DNA from: Bacteroidetes bacterium GWF2_33_16
Lineage (GTDB): Bacteria; Bacteroidota; Bacteroidia; Bacteroidales; UBA12077
Direction of reading: 5' to 3'
Assembly: GCA_001768565.1 (NCBI GenBank)
Contig: MEOE01000023.1
Span: 124,001 to 188,000, forward strand
Length of the DNA stretch: 64,000 nucleotides
The translations under genes and the position numbers were made by a program. How positions within the stretch are numbered: the stretch's first letter is position 1; each line of letters opens with the position of its first letter. Positions 26,885-35,942 of the stretch are shown in pieces. Below the pieces are notes generated by a model. It ran no database searches, was not told the origin of the DNA, and worked only from the letters and a program-made list of their open reading frames with translations.

Positions 26885-27646
26885 CTAAGACTTTATATTC
26901 CCAAGTTTATCCAGTGTTGTTTTTAGCAACCCAATCACATTATGAACATTCTGATTAAAAATTTCAATTATTTCTTTCCAACTAACCGGTTCTTCGTCTG
27001 TTTTCCAGCAATCGTAATCGGTACTCATGGCAATGGCGGCATATGGTATTCCTATTTCATTGGCTAATATAACTTCGGGTGCTGTCGACATGTTAATAAC
27101 ATCGGCACCCCACATTCTGAACATATTCGATTCAGCACGAGTAGAAAATCTTGGTCCTTCAATAGTAACGACTGTTCCTTTTTTATGAAATTGCAGGTTA
27201 AGTTCTATTGCCGATTGAATTAATTTTTGTCTAAGCTCTATGTTAAATGGATCGGCCATTACAGTGTGCTTCATATCGCCTGGCTCAAACTCTTCATAGA
27301 AACTTGTTTTTCTAAGCTTTGTAAAATCAATAAACTGATCAAGTATTACAAGGTTGCCCCGGTTAATTTCATCTCGTAGGCTCCCACAGGCTGTAGTCGC
27401 CAGAATATAATTACAACCCAAATCTTTCAAAGCCCATATATTAGCCCTGTTGTTTACCTGTGTTGGTGGAATGGTATGTTTTCTCCCGTGCCGCGAAAGT
27501 ATTGCTACTTCAATTTTTCCTATCTGACCAATAGTTAAATCCGAACTTGGATCACCATATGGAGTATTAATATTTCTTATTTGTGGTGATTTTAATATAT
27601 CGGGATTCTCTAGTCCCGATCCTCCAATAATTCCTACTTTTATCAT
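26885..27646 (-). CDS. mtnP: S-methyl-5'-thioadenosine phosphorylase
   Basis: MtnP cleaves 5'-methylthioadenosine, the by-product of SAM use, to adenine and methylthioribose-1-phosphate. The 253-residue protein shows the PNP/MTAP family elements GIIGGSGL, SRHGRKHTIPPTQVNNRAN, MSTAPEVILANEIG and the MTAP-type AIAMSTDYDCWK near the C-terminus. It is the last gene of a three-gene minus-strand operon with mtnA and an aldolase. The stop of the aldolase and the MtnP start are separated by one base, indicating tight coupling. Confidence 0.96.
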   Translation of the reverse strand: MIKVGIIGGSGLENPDILKSPQIRNINTPYGDPSSDLTIGQIGKIEVAILSRHGRKHTIPPTQVNNRANIWALKDLGCNYILATTACGSLRDEINRGNLVILDQFIDFTKLRKTSFYEEFEPGDMKHTVMADPFNIELRQKLIQSAIELNLQFHKKGTVVTIEGPRFSTRAESNMFRMWGADVINMSTAPEVILANEIGIPYAAIAMSTDYDCWKTDEEPVSWKEIIEIFNQNVHNVIGLLKTTLDKLGNIKS

Positions 27647-27647
27647 T

Positions 27648-28241
27648 TTATAATGTGTTGTATAGTTTTATTATTCTATTTGTGGCCTCTTCGAGGGTCG
27701 TTCCAAAACTCACAATTCCTTCTTCGTGTCCACCCATTATGATAACTCCTTCAGATGCATTTGCTAATTTTTTAATTTCATTGGCCATCTCAGTGGTTCC
27801 ATATTCAGCATTTTTAGGTGTTGTGGGCAGATTATTCAAATATTTTTCCCATAATTTTTTATGATGAACATGTACAACTGCATTAATTTTTTGGTTTGAT
27901 TTGTATAGTGCTGCATGACTCATTGATTCTGATGATGCCGCAGTATTCCCTTGACAATAAATAGTGTTCTTATCAATATCAAAACCTGTAACAAGCGAAT
28001 AATTTTCTTTTGAAAGATTAGGAATACTTCCAGTTGCCGATCCGGAAATAATAAATAGATTTGTATCGCCAATCCTAATACTTACGTTGCCAAATCCTAT
28101 TCCGTCGGAGTACATTCCAATTAATCCTAGATCGAATAATCGCTTTCGGAAGAGATTCATTTCTAAAAACAACTTATCTGGGAAAATAAAATTTGCTTTT
28201 TCCCACTGCAAATCAAACTTAATATATCCTTCGTTATGCAT
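27648..28241 (-). CDS. Class II aldolase/adducin family protein (candidate methylthioribulose-1-P aldolase or MtnB-like)
   Basis: This 197-residue zinc-binding class II aldolase/adducin fold protein has zinc-ligand histidines in VVHVHHKKLWEKY and IIMGGHEEGIVSFG, and a conserved FIISGSATGSI-like N-terminal loop. It lies between mtnA and mtnP. It may therefore be a 5-methylthioribulose-1-phosphate dehydratase (MtnB-like) or an aldolase that splits this sugar to DHAP and methylthioacetaldehyde (DHAP shunt). No mtnC, mtnD or mtnK occurs in the window, which slightly favours the shunt, but the choice is inference. Confidence 0.8.
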   Translation of the reverse strand: MHNEGYIKFDLQWEKANFIFPDKLFLEMNLFRKRLFDLGLIGMYSDGIGFGNVSIRIGDTNLFIISGSATGSIPNLSKENYSLVTGFDIDKNTIYCQGNTAASSESMSHAALYKSNQKINAVVHVHHKKLWEKYLNNLPTTPKNAEYGTTEMANEIKKLANASEGVIIMGGHEEGIVSFGTTLEEATNRIIKLYNTL

Positions 28242-28243
28242 TA

Positions 28244-29338
28244 TTACTTAAGTTTTGATAAATCCTTTTTAGTTGCTTTGCATACTCCTTTTTCAGTAAT
28301 AAGAGCAGTTACATATTTTGCAGGAGTAATATCGAATCCATAATTCAAGGTAGAACTATTTTCTGGCATAATTAACAGTTTGCTAATTTTTTCTCCATCC
28401 CATCCCTCAACATATCGCACCTCACTCTCATCGCGTATTTCAATTGGTATTCCAGCAATTCCATCTTCAATATCCCAATCAATTGTCGACAATGGAAGCG
28501 CAACATAAAAAGGAATGTTGTTATCGTATGCTGCTAAAGCCTTTAAATATGTGCCAATTTTGTTGGCTACATCACCATTAACCGAAGTTCTATCGCTACC
28601 AACAATAACCATGTCAACCATTCCTTTTTGCATTAACAAACCGCCTGTATTATCAGCAATTACAGTATGAGGAATTCCTTCCTGACCGAGTTCGAAAGCT
28701 GTAAGTCTTGCTCCCTGATTCCTTGGCCTGGTTTCATCAACCCAAACATGTATTTTAATTCCCTTTTTATGTGCCAAATAAATTGGAGCCGTAGCTGTTC
28801 CATAATCAATACAAGCTAACCATCCTGCATTACAATGAGTCAAGATATTTACTACCCCACCTTTCTTCGATTTGCTTATTTTTTCAATAAAAGGCAAACT
28901 AAATTCACCAATCTTAAAGCAATTCTCTAATTCTTTATTTTTAAGATTATTGGCTGTCTCAAAAGCCATTTTAATCTTTTTATCAAGTGATTTTTCTTTT
29001 TTAATCTCTTCAGTTACCAAATCGATAGCAAATTGAAGGTTTACTGCTGTAGGTCGAGCTGATTTTAAATATGATGCTATTTTTGTTATTCTTTCATCCA
29101 TCATTTCTTGTGAACCCAACCCTAGTAATCCAAGATACATTCCGTATGCTCCAGCAACACCAATTAGAGGAGCTCCTCGCAACCACATTTCCTTAATTGC
29201 AACAAAAATATCCTCTTCCGATCTTAACTCTGCTATTCTAAATTCAAAAGGGAGATACCGCTGATCAATAATCTGAATGGTTTTTGAGTCATTCTCTTTT
29301 ACCCAAATAGTATGATAATTCTCGTTGTTTATTCTCAT
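28244..29338 (-). CDS. mtnA: S-methyl-5-thioribose-1-phosphate isomerase
   Basis: MtnA interconverts methylthioribose-1-phosphate and methylthioribulose-1-phosphate. The 364-residue protein carries the conserved THCNAGWLA with catalytic Cys169 and VGSDRTSVNGDVANKIGTY with Asp249. It also carries the RPTAVNLQFAID segment and DTPRNQG-like DETRPRNQG (substrate loop). It belongs to the eIF2B-alpha-related family, but these residues support the isomerase rather than an initiation-factor role. It heads the mtnA-aldolase-mtnP operon. Confidence 0.96.
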   Translation of the reverse strand: MRINNENYHTIWVKENDSKTIQIIDQRYLPFEFRIAELRSEEDIFVAIKEMWLRGAPLIGVAGAYGMYLGLLGLGSQEMMDERITKIASYLKSARPTAVNLQFAIDLVTEEIKKEKSLDKKIKMAFETANNLKNKELENCFKIGEFSLPFIEKISKSKKGGVVNILTHCNAGWLACIDYGTATAPIYLAHKKGIKIHVWVDETRPRNQGARLTAFELGQEGIPHTVIADNTGGLLMQKGMVDMVIVGSDRTSVNGDVANKIGTYLKALAAYDNNIPFYVALPLSTIDWDIEDGIAGIPIEIRDESEVRYVEGWDGEKISKLLIMPENSSTLNYGFDITPAKYVTALITEKGVCKATKKDLSKLK

Positions 29339-29412
29339 TAAAATGATTTTTGATAAAATTATCCATTATAATCAAGTAAATATAATGGGCTCACTTACTT
29401 TTAGTTTTGATT

Positions 29413-29545
29413 AGGGGCTGTCCAAAAAGTGTTTTGGTTGTTCATATTTCGACTGGCTCAATATGACAACAAATTGAAATTCAACATGTCACGCCCAGCT
29501 TGTCGAAGTGTAGACATTAAAAAAGAGTCTTTTTGGACAGCCTCT
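29413..29545. mobile_element. MITE-like element with GGCTGTCCAAAAAG terminal repeats
   Basis: About 133 bp is bounded by inverted repeats: AGGGGCTGTCCAAAAAG (left) and the reverse complement AGAGGCTGTCCAAAAAG (right), 16 of 17 bases the same. Inside, a second pair begins TTCGAC (29448-29453) and ends GTCGAA (29502-29507), with TGACA/TGTCA blocks (29464, 29487). There is no coding capacity, so it would have to move through a transposase encoded elsewhere. The target duplication is not clear. Confidence 0.8.
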
Positions 29546-29559
29546 ATAAATATAACTGA

Positions 29560-29581
29560 TAATTGGACTTCAGTCCAATTA
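29560..29581. promoter_or_regulatory. Perfect dyad AATTGGACT-TC-AGTCCAATT
   Basis: A 10-bp stem with a 2-nt spacer lies between the MITE and the HAD gene, about 90 bp upstream of its start. It could be a DNA-binding dyad or a small hairpin; no function is shown. Confidence 0.35.
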
Positions 29582-29669
29582 ATTTGTAAAGATACTAATG
29601 TAAAATTATAAAAAGATCAGCTATTCTGTAAATGTTTTCTATTTTTGCTCTTTAAATTTTGAAAAATCA

Positions 29670-30299
29670 ATGTATAAAGATCGTATTAAAAATATCATTT
29701 TCGATTTAGGTGAAGTAATTATTAATCTCGATACCATGAGAACCGCCAGCGAAATGAAGAAATTAGGATTTCTCGACTTCGAAAAAAGTTATTCGCTCTT
29801 AAGTCAGACTGATATTTTCGATTTACTGGAAAAAGGACTTATAAATCCTGATCAATTTCGCGGCGAGATAAGAAAACATTTACAAACATCTGTTTCCGAC
29901 GAGCAAATTGATTCAGCCTGGAGTGCTATGTTGCTTGATTTCCCTGAAGAAAGAATTAATCTTATTAAAATTGCAAACCAAAAATACAGGACTTTTTTAT
30001 TAAGCAATACCAATAAAATACACTTTGACAACTATATTTCTGATTTTAAAACCAAATTTGGTTTTCATTTCAGTACTTTGTTCGAAAAAGCCTATTACTC
30101 CTTTGAATTGGGGATGAGAAAACCCGATTCAGATATTTTTAAGTATGTAATAAAGAAAAGCAGGTTAGTTCCTGACGAAACACTTTTTATCGACGATTCA
30201 GAAGCAAATATTAAAACTGCGAAATCGCTTGGTATTCAAACACTTTGGATTGATGTCAAAAATGGAGATGATTTGGTTGAAAAATTAATTGGATTTTAA
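29670..30299 (+). CDS. HAD-superfamily hydrolase, subfamily IA
   Basis: This 209-residue cytosolic HAD phosphatase-like protein shows motif I FDLGEVIINLD (nucleophile at Asp11), a helical cap, motif II LLSNTNK, motif III Lys near MRKPDSDIFKYVI, and motif IV FIDDSEANI. It resembles YihX-type sugar-phosphate phosphatases, but the substrate is unknown. Its stop overlaps the end of the convergent HU-SPOR gene by 15 bp. Confidence 0.9.
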   Translation: MYKDRIKNIIFDLGEVIINLDTMRTASEMKKLGFLDFEKSYSLLSQTDIFDLLEKGLINPDQFRGEIRKHLQTSVSDEQIDSAWSAMLLDFPEERINLIKIANQKYRTFLLSNTNKIHFDNYISDFKTKFGFHFSTLFEKAYYSFELGMRKPDSDIFKYVIKKSRLVPDETLFIDDSEANIKTAKSLGIQTLWIDVKNGDDLVEKLIGF

Positions 30300-31286
30300 T
30301 ATCCAAACTTGCTTAATCTCTGAGCTGGCTCTTAATCTATATAACTCCTTTAATGCCTGTTCTTCAGAAGTGAATGTGGCAATGGAAATTCTGAATAATT
30401 TACTGTCTGATTCAATAATTTCAGTTTTGTATCCTTTTTTATTTAGCTCTTTACAAAATATTTCCGCTTTATTTAAGCTCTGAAAGCTTCCGGCAATAAT
30501 ATCAAACTTCACATATACGGTTTTTGCAAACTCCTGCTCCTTTTTCTGTTCTGTATAAAACAAGGCGTCTTTTTTTACGGTTGTTACATCGAGGATTTTG
30601 TTTATACTTGCCTTTATACTGTCAGCTTTTGCAATACTATCTAGATACTCAATAGATTTTGTTGATAAAACCTCTTGCTGATTATCATATCCTTTTTTTG
30701 AGCTAAATATACTTGAGAAGAAACTAAATTCGGAGAATCCTTCTGTGATTATCCCCGCAAGAAAAACAAGCGCAATAATTACAATAACTGCAGAAACAAG
30801 TAGAATTGGTTTTTTAAAAGATTTTCTTGGTTTCTTTTCGGTAAATAATTGTTTTGATATTGTTTTTTCAGACAGCGGTTTAATTTTCACTGACTTAAGT
30901 CCAAATGACTCGGTTAATAAATTTAAGTTTTTATCTTGCTCAAAAAGAATTACCCCCTTTTTAGTTTGGGATAAAACACCAACATCTTTAATATCAATCG
31001 ATAGACCCTTTTTAAACTCCTTTTTAACATGAATAGCAAACTCGCTTATTTTCTTTTTTGCATCCTCAAGGTTAATGTTTTCCTTTTTCGCTATATAATC
31101 AGCAAAAACAGAGTCCTCAAAAGAAAACTCAGGTTTAAAATAGAGTTTTTTGGTTGGTGGTAAGAATTTGCTTTCATTCACATCAAAAGCAGCGGGTTCG
31201 TATTCCGATACAAATCCGCCTAAGTCTGGAATTACCAAACCTTCATGCTTTAGAAGTAAATCCTTAATATAATCTTTTATATCCAT
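30285..31286 (-). CDS. HU/CCDC81-like and SPOR domain membrane protein
   Basis: The start at 31286 gives about 333 residues. The N-terminus (IKDYIKDLLLKHEGLVIPDLGGFV) matches the HU-CCDC81-like domain of Bacteroidota, followed by a second such segment. A single membrane helix is at about residue 160-180 (PILLVSAVIVIIALVFLAGII), and a C-terminal SPOR domain begins near KFDIIAGSFQSLNKAE. SPOR domains bind denuded peptidoglycan at division sites, so this is probably a membrane protein with a periplasmic SPOR end, perhaps linking cell division or the nucleoid. Topology and partners are inferred. Confidence 0.85.
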   Translation of the reverse strand: MDIKDYIKDLLLKHEGLVIPDLGGFVSEYEPAAFDVNESKFLPPTKKLYFKPEFSFEDSVFADYIAKKENINLEDAKKKISEFAIHVKKEFKKGLSIDIKDVGVLSQTKKGVILFEQDKNLNLLTESFGLKSVKIKPLSEKTISKQLFTEKKPRKSFKKPILLVSAVIVIIALVFLAGIITEGFSEFSFFSSIFSSKKGYDNQQEVLSTKSIEYLDSIAKADSIKASINKILDVTTVKKDALFYTEQKKEQEFAKTVYVKFDIIAGSFQSLNKAEIFCKELNKKGYKTEIIESDSKLFRISIATFTSEEQALKELYRLRASSEIKQVWILKSN

Positions 31287-31422
31287 ATTTTTTCGCTGAA
31301 ACAAATATATAGAAAATTATTTGTTCATCTATATTAGATAAGCGGGCATTTTTGACAAAGATTCCTAAAATTCTTTTACAAATAATTAATATGATTAAAT
31401 TTACAACTCTAAAAAAGGAATA

Positions 31423-32451
31423 ATGCATAAATTAATTTTAGTTACTGGCGGAACAGGTTATATTGGATCTCATACAGTAGTTGAGTTAATGAACGAAGGT
31501 TTCGATGTGGTTATAATCGACAATCTATCCAATTCGGAAAAATCAGTTCTTGACGGAATAGCAAAAATCACCGGTCGTCGGCCTTATTTTGAACAATTTG
31601 ATTTATGTGATAAAGAAAGAGTTCATAATTTTTTTAAGATATATCGTAAAGTAGGTGCAATTATTCATTTCGCAGCATACAAAGCGGTTGGTGAATCAGT
31701 TGAAAAACCATTAATGTACTACCAAAACAACTTAATTTCGTTAATGAACCTATTACAAGGAATGGTTGATTTTAATGTTCATAATTTGGTTTTTTCATCC
31801 TCGTGCACTGTTTATGGCGAACCAGATGAATTACCTGTAACAGAGAAAGCACCAATAAAACTTTCTACATCGCCTTATGGAAATACAAAACAAATAGCAG
31901 AGGAAATTATTTCAGACACTATTAAAGCACATGAGTTATTAAAAGCAATTGCTCTAAGGTATTTTAATCCCATTGGAGCACATCCATCAGCATTGATTGG
32001 CGAATTACCAATTGGTGTACCTAATAATCTGGTTCCATTTATTACACAAACTGCTTCGGGAATACGTGATGAACTTAAGGTATTTGGTAACGATTACAAT
32101 ACACATGACGGAACAGCTATTCGTGATTATATTAATGTGGTTGATTTGGCAAAAGCTCATGTTGTTTCAGTAAAAAGAATGCTGGCAGAAAAAACTAAAA
32201 GCAATTTTGAGATTTTCAATCTCGGAACCGGCAAAGGCTCCTCAGTACTGGAAATTGTAAATTCATTTAAAAAAGCTACTGGCCGTGATCTCAATTATAA
32301 AATTGTTGGTCGCCGCGAAGGTGATACTGAGGCTGTTTATGCCGACACAAAACTTGCCAATGAAGAACTTGGCTGGAAAGCTGAAATCAGCCTTGAAGAT
32401 ACATTGAAATCAGCTTGGGAATGGGAAAAAAACATCAGAAATCTTAAGTAA
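31423..32451 (+). CDS. galE: UDP-glucose 4-epimerase
   Basis: GalE interconverts UDP-glucose and UDP-galactose. The 342-residue SDR-family protein has the NAD-binding TGGTGYIGSH at the start and the Ser/Tyr/Lys triad in SSSCTVYGEPDELP and SPYGNTK. The segment RYFNPIGAHPSALIGE is typical of GalE. It is followed 11 bp later by mgsA. It presumably feeds polysaccharide or LPS synthesis. Confidence 0.95.
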   Translation: MHKLILVTGGTGYIGSHTVVELMNEGFDVVIIDNLSNSEKSVLDGIAKITGRRPYFEQFDLCDKERVHNFFKIYRKVGAIIHFAAYKAVGESVEKPLMYYQNNLISLMNLLQGMVDFNVHNLVFSSSCTVYGEPDELPVTEKAPIKLSTSPYGNTKQIAEEIISDTIKAHELLKAIALRYFNPIGAHPSALIGELPIGVPNNLVPFITQTASGIRDELKVFGNDYNTHDGTAIRDYINVVDLAKAHVVSVKRMLAEKTKSNFEIFNLGTGKGSSVLEIVNSFKKATGRDLNYKIVGRREGDTEAVYADTKLANEELGWKAEISLEDTLKSAWEWEKNIRNLK

Positions 32452-32462
32452 ATGTTTATTGG

Positions 32463-32933
32463 ATGGATGATATAAAGAATATAGGGCTTGTTGCACACGA
32501 TAATCGTAAAAAAGATTTGGCTGAATGGGTTAAAAATAACTTCGACAAACTACATAAGCATAAGTTAATTTGTACCGGAACAACAGGCAGGCTTGTACAA
32601 GAGGTTATGGAACAGAATCTACCTGCTGAGAAGCTAAAAGATTTCAGTTTAACTCGACTTAAATCGGGACCACTTGGTGGAGATCAGCAATTGGGTGCAC
32701 TAATAGCTGAAGGCAAAATTGATATGCTTATTTTCCTTTGGGATCCGATGCAACCTCAACCTCACGATGTAGATGTAAAAGCTCTACTTCGAATTGCAGT
32801 TCTTTACAATGTTCCCACGGCTTGTAACAGGTCAACCGCCGATTATATGATTTCATCACCAATAGTTGAGCAGAAGTATGTTCCTTTAGTTAAAAACTAT
32901 GAGGATTATATAAACCGTAAAATGGATTTTTAA
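32463..32933 (+). CDS. mgsA: Methylglyoxal synthase
   Basis: MgsA converts dihydroxyacetone phosphate to methylglyoxal and phosphate, bypassing lower glycolysis when phosphate is short. The 156-residue length fits the family. The phosphate-binding CTGTTGRL, the LKSGPLGGDQQLGALI segment with catalytic Asp, and WDPMQPQPHDVDVKALLRI are all present. It lies between galE and rfbB. Confidence 0.96.
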   Translation: MDDIKNIGLVAHDNRKKDLAEWVKNNFDKLHKHKLICTGTTGRLVQEVMEQNLPAEKLKDFSLTRLKSGPLGGDQQLGALIAEGKIDMLIFLWDPMQPQPHDVDVKALLRIAVLYNVPTACNRSTADYMISSPIVEQKYVPLVKNYEDYINRKMDF

Positions 32934-32998
32934 TTATCTGATTGTTTTTTAATAATTTATGCGTATAATTTTTATTATAGATTTTATTACTTATTAAT

Positions 32999-34048
32999 AT
33001 GAAAATTTTAATTACCGGAGGTGCCGGATTTATTGGTTCGCATGTGGTACGTTTGTTTGTGAACAAATATCCTGAGTATAATATCATTAATCTTGATTCA
33101 CTCACATATGCAGGTAATCTCGAAAACCTAAAAGATATTGAAAATGCACCAAACTATGCTTTTGAAAGGGGTGATATAACCAATGAAAAATTCATTGATG
33201 AACTTTTTGCCAAGCATAATTTTGATGGAGTAATACATTTGGCTGCCGAATCCCATGTCGACAGGTCAATATCTGACCCTAACCAATTTATTATGACCAA
33301 CATTGTTGGAACAGTAAACCTCCTAAATGCAGCCAGGAAATCATGGAATCAAGATCTCGAAAACAAAAGATTCTATCATATTTCAACAGATGAAGTTTAT
33401 GGATCACTAGGAGACGAAGGTCTTTTTACTGAAGAGACATCCTACGACCCAAGAAGTCCTTATTCAGCATCTAAAGCTAGTTCCGATCATTTGGTTAGAG
33501 CATATTATCATACATATAAATTACCTATTGTAATTTCGAATTGTTCCAATAATTACGGACCGAACCAGTTCCCAGAAAAGCTTATTCCTTTGTCAATTAA
33601 TAATATAAAAAACAAAAGACCAATCCCAGTATATGGCAAAGGAGAGAATATTCGCGATTGGTTATATGTTATTGACCATGCGAACGCCATTGATTTAATT
33701 TTTCATCAAGGTCGGGTTGGAGAAACATACAATATTGGTGGCAACAACGAATGGAAAAATATAGATCTTATTTATACATTATGTGAGATAATGGATAAAA
33801 AACTAGGTCGCGCAAAGGGAGAATCGGCTCAGCTAATTACCTTTGTAAAAGATCGTGCAGGTCATGATTTACGATATGCAATAGATTCATCGAAAATACA
33901 AAAAGAACTTGGCTGGAAACCATCGTTGCAATTTGCCGAAGGGCTTGAAAAAACAGTGGATTGGTATTTAAATAACGAGGATTGGTTAAATCATATTCTT
34001 AGTGGGGATTACGAAAAGTATTATAACCAGCAATACCATAAACGATAA
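32999..34048 (+). CDS. rfbB: dTDP-glucose 4,6-dehydratase
   Basis: RfbB (RmlB) makes dTDP-4-keto-6-deoxyglucose, the precursor of dTDP-rhamnose and related sugars. The 349-residue protein shows TGGAGFIGSHVV, the HISTDEVYGSLG motif and SPYSASKASSDHLV with the Tyr/Lys pair. The usual rfbA, rfbC and rfbD partners are not in the window. A strong terminator follows. Confidence 0.95.
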   Translation: MKILITGGAGFIGSHVVRLFVNKYPEYNIINLDSLTYAGNLENLKDIENAPNYAFERGDITNEKFIDELFAKHNFDGVIHLAAESHVDRSISDPNQFIMTNIVGTVNLLNAARKSWNQDLENKRFYHISTDEVYGSLGDEGLFTEETSYDPRSPYSASKASSDHLVRAYYHTYKLPIVISNCSNNYGPNQFPEKLIPLSINNIKNKRPIPVYGKGENIRDWLYVIDHANAIDLIFHQGRVGETYNIGGNNEWKNIDLIYTLCEIMDKKLGRAKGESAQLITFVKDRAGHDLRYAIDSSKIQKELGWKPSLQFAEGLEKTVDWYLNNEDWLNHILSGDYEKYYNQQYHKR

Positions 34049-34052
34049 ACAA

Positions 34053-34081
34053 AAAAACCCCGACAGATAGTTGGGGTTTTT
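34053..34081. terminator. Terminator between rfbB and glmS
   Basis: AAAACCCC pairs with GGGGTTTT around an 11-nt loop with flanking A and T runs. It lies between convergent rfbB and glmS and can act for both. Confidence 0.85.
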
Positions 34082-34100
34082 CTTTATAAAGGTATTTTTT

Positions 34101-35936
34101 TTATTCTACTGTAACCGATTTTGCAAGATTTCTTGGTTGATCAACATTACAATTGCGCAATACAGCAATATGATATGATAATATTTGCAAAGGAATTACA
34201 GCTAATAAGGCACATAATTCATCTTTTGTTTCTGGTATTTCCAGTACATGGTCGGCTAACTTTTTTATTATTGTATCACCTTCACTAACAACTGCAATAA
34301 CAATTCCTTTTCGGGCTTTTACTTCTTGAATATTAGAAACAATCTTTTCGTAGGTCTTATCTTTGATTGCTAAAACTACCACGGGCATCTTTTCGTCAAT
34401 TAGTGCAATAGGTCCATGTTTCATTTCAGCTGCAGGATAACCCTCTGCATGAATATAAGATATTTCTTTTAACTTTAATGCTCCTTCCAGTGCTACAGGA
34501 AACAAATATCCTCTTCCTAAATAAAGAAAATTGGTAGCATCTTTATATAATTTACTAACCTTAAGATAGTTATTGTTGCTTTTTAAAATTTTTTCGATTT
34601 TTGTTGGAATGGCATGAAGCTCCTTAATTAGCTCATCATAGTTCTTTTTAGAAAGAACCTTTCTTTCATACCCCAAGACAATAGCTATCATGGCTAAAAC
34701 TGTTACCTGAGCTGTAAAAGCTTTTGTTGATGCAACACCTATTTCTGGTCCTGCATGTGTATATACACCAGCATGTGTTTCGCGCGGAATACTTGAGCCC
34801 ACAACATTACAAATACCCAAAACTGTTGCTCCGGCTTGCTTTGCAAGCTTTATTGCAGCCAAAGTATCAGCAGTTTCTCCACTCTGACTTATTGCAATAA
34901 CAATATCGTCGGGTGTTATTATTGGGTTTCTATAACGAAACTCTGATGCATATTCAACCTCAACAGGAATTCTTGCAAGGTCTTCGATTAAATATTCACC
35001 AACTAATCCAGCGTGCCATGATGTTCCGCAACCTATAATAATAATCCGTTTTGCTTCAATAAGTTTGGGCATTACATTATATAATCCACCAAGAAAAATC
35101 TCCATTTTATCTAAAGAAACTCTTCCTCTAAAAGTGTCTAAAATAGATTTTGGTTGCTCAAAAATCTCTTTCATCATAAAATGATCAAAGCCATTCTTTT
35201 CAATCTCACCAATATCTAAATCAATTATTTGAACTTTTGGTGTAAGGCTATCATTTTTTATCGTTTTTAAACTTAATCCATCACGACTCAAAATAGCAAC
35301 ATCATCGTCATTTAAATAGATTACACTTTTTGTATGTTCAACAATTGGTGTTGCATCTGAAGCAATAAAATATTCACCATCGCCTACTCCTATTACTAAA
35401 GGACTACCTCTTCTGGCAGCAATAAGTTTGTCTGGTTCTTCTCTACAAATTATAGCTAGGCCAAATGCACCAATAACTTTTGAAAGAGCTAATCGAACTG
35501 CAATCTCAGCACTTACTTTTCCTTTTAGATAAATATATTCAATAAGATTAGCTAGTACCTCTGTATCTGTTTCTGAAATAAAATTATAACCACGATCAAT
35601 TAACTTTTCTTTTAATTTACTGTAGTTTTCAATTATTCCATTATGAATTAATATAAAATGACCATTCATAGACTCGTGTGGATGAGCATTTAAATCGTTA
35701 GGTTCACCATGTGTGGCCCAACGAGTATGACCTATTCCCACAGTTCCGGCTGTATCCTGCTTTGATGCAAAATCATCAAGATCTGATACTTTTCCCTTTT
35801 TCTTAAAAACTTTTACTTTTTTGTTAAATATTGATACCCCTGCAGAATCATAACCTCGATATTCAAGTCTTTTGAGACCGCTAATTAAAATCGGGTATGC
35901 TTGTTTTTCTCCTATATATCCAACTATTCCACACAT
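34101..35936 (-). CDS. glmS: Glutamine-fructose-6-phosphate aminotransferase (isomerizing)
   Basis: GlmS makes glucosamine-6-phosphate, the first step of amino-sugar synthesis for peptidoglycan and LPS. The 611-residue protein has the N-terminal class II amidotransferase nucleophile Cys2 (MCGIVGYIG) and SETDTEVLANLI. Two SIS sugar-binding domains follow (GCGTSWHAGLVGEYL, then LGRGYLFPVALEGALKLKEI), ending in the conserved DQPRNLAKSVTVE. It is the distal gene of a minus-strand run with a GT5-like protein and a DUF4270 lipoprotein. Confidence 0.98.
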   Translation of the reverse strand: MCGIVGYIGEKQAYPILISGLKRLEYRGYDSAGVSIFNKKVKVFKKKGKVSDLDDFASKQDTAGTVGIGHTRWATHGEPNDLNAHPHESMNGHFILIHNGIIENYSKLKEKLIDRGYNFISETDTEVLANLIEYIYLKGKVSAEIAVRLALSKVIGAFGLAIICREEPDKLIAARRGSPLVIGVGDGEYFIASDATPIVEHTKSVIYLNDDDVAILSRDGLSLKTIKNDSLTPKVQIIDLDIGEIEKNGFDHFMMKEIFEQPKSILDTFRGRVSLDKMEIFLGGLYNVMPKLIEAKRIIIIGCGTSWHAGLVGEYLIEDLARIPVEVEYASEFRYRNPIITPDDIVIAISQSGETADTLAAIKLAKQAGATVLGICNVVGSSIPRETHAGVYTHAGPEIGVASTKAFTAQVTVLAMIAIVLGYERKVLSKKNYDELIKELHAIPTKIEKILKSNNNYLKVSKLYKDATNFLYLGRGYLFPVALEGALKLKEISYIHAEGYPAAEMKHGPIALIDEKMPVVVLAIKDKTYEKIVSNIQEVKARKGIVIAVVSEGDTIIKKLADHVLEIPETKDELCALLAVIPLQILSYHIAVLRNCNVDQPRNLAKSVTVE

Positions 35937-35942
35937 AAAATA

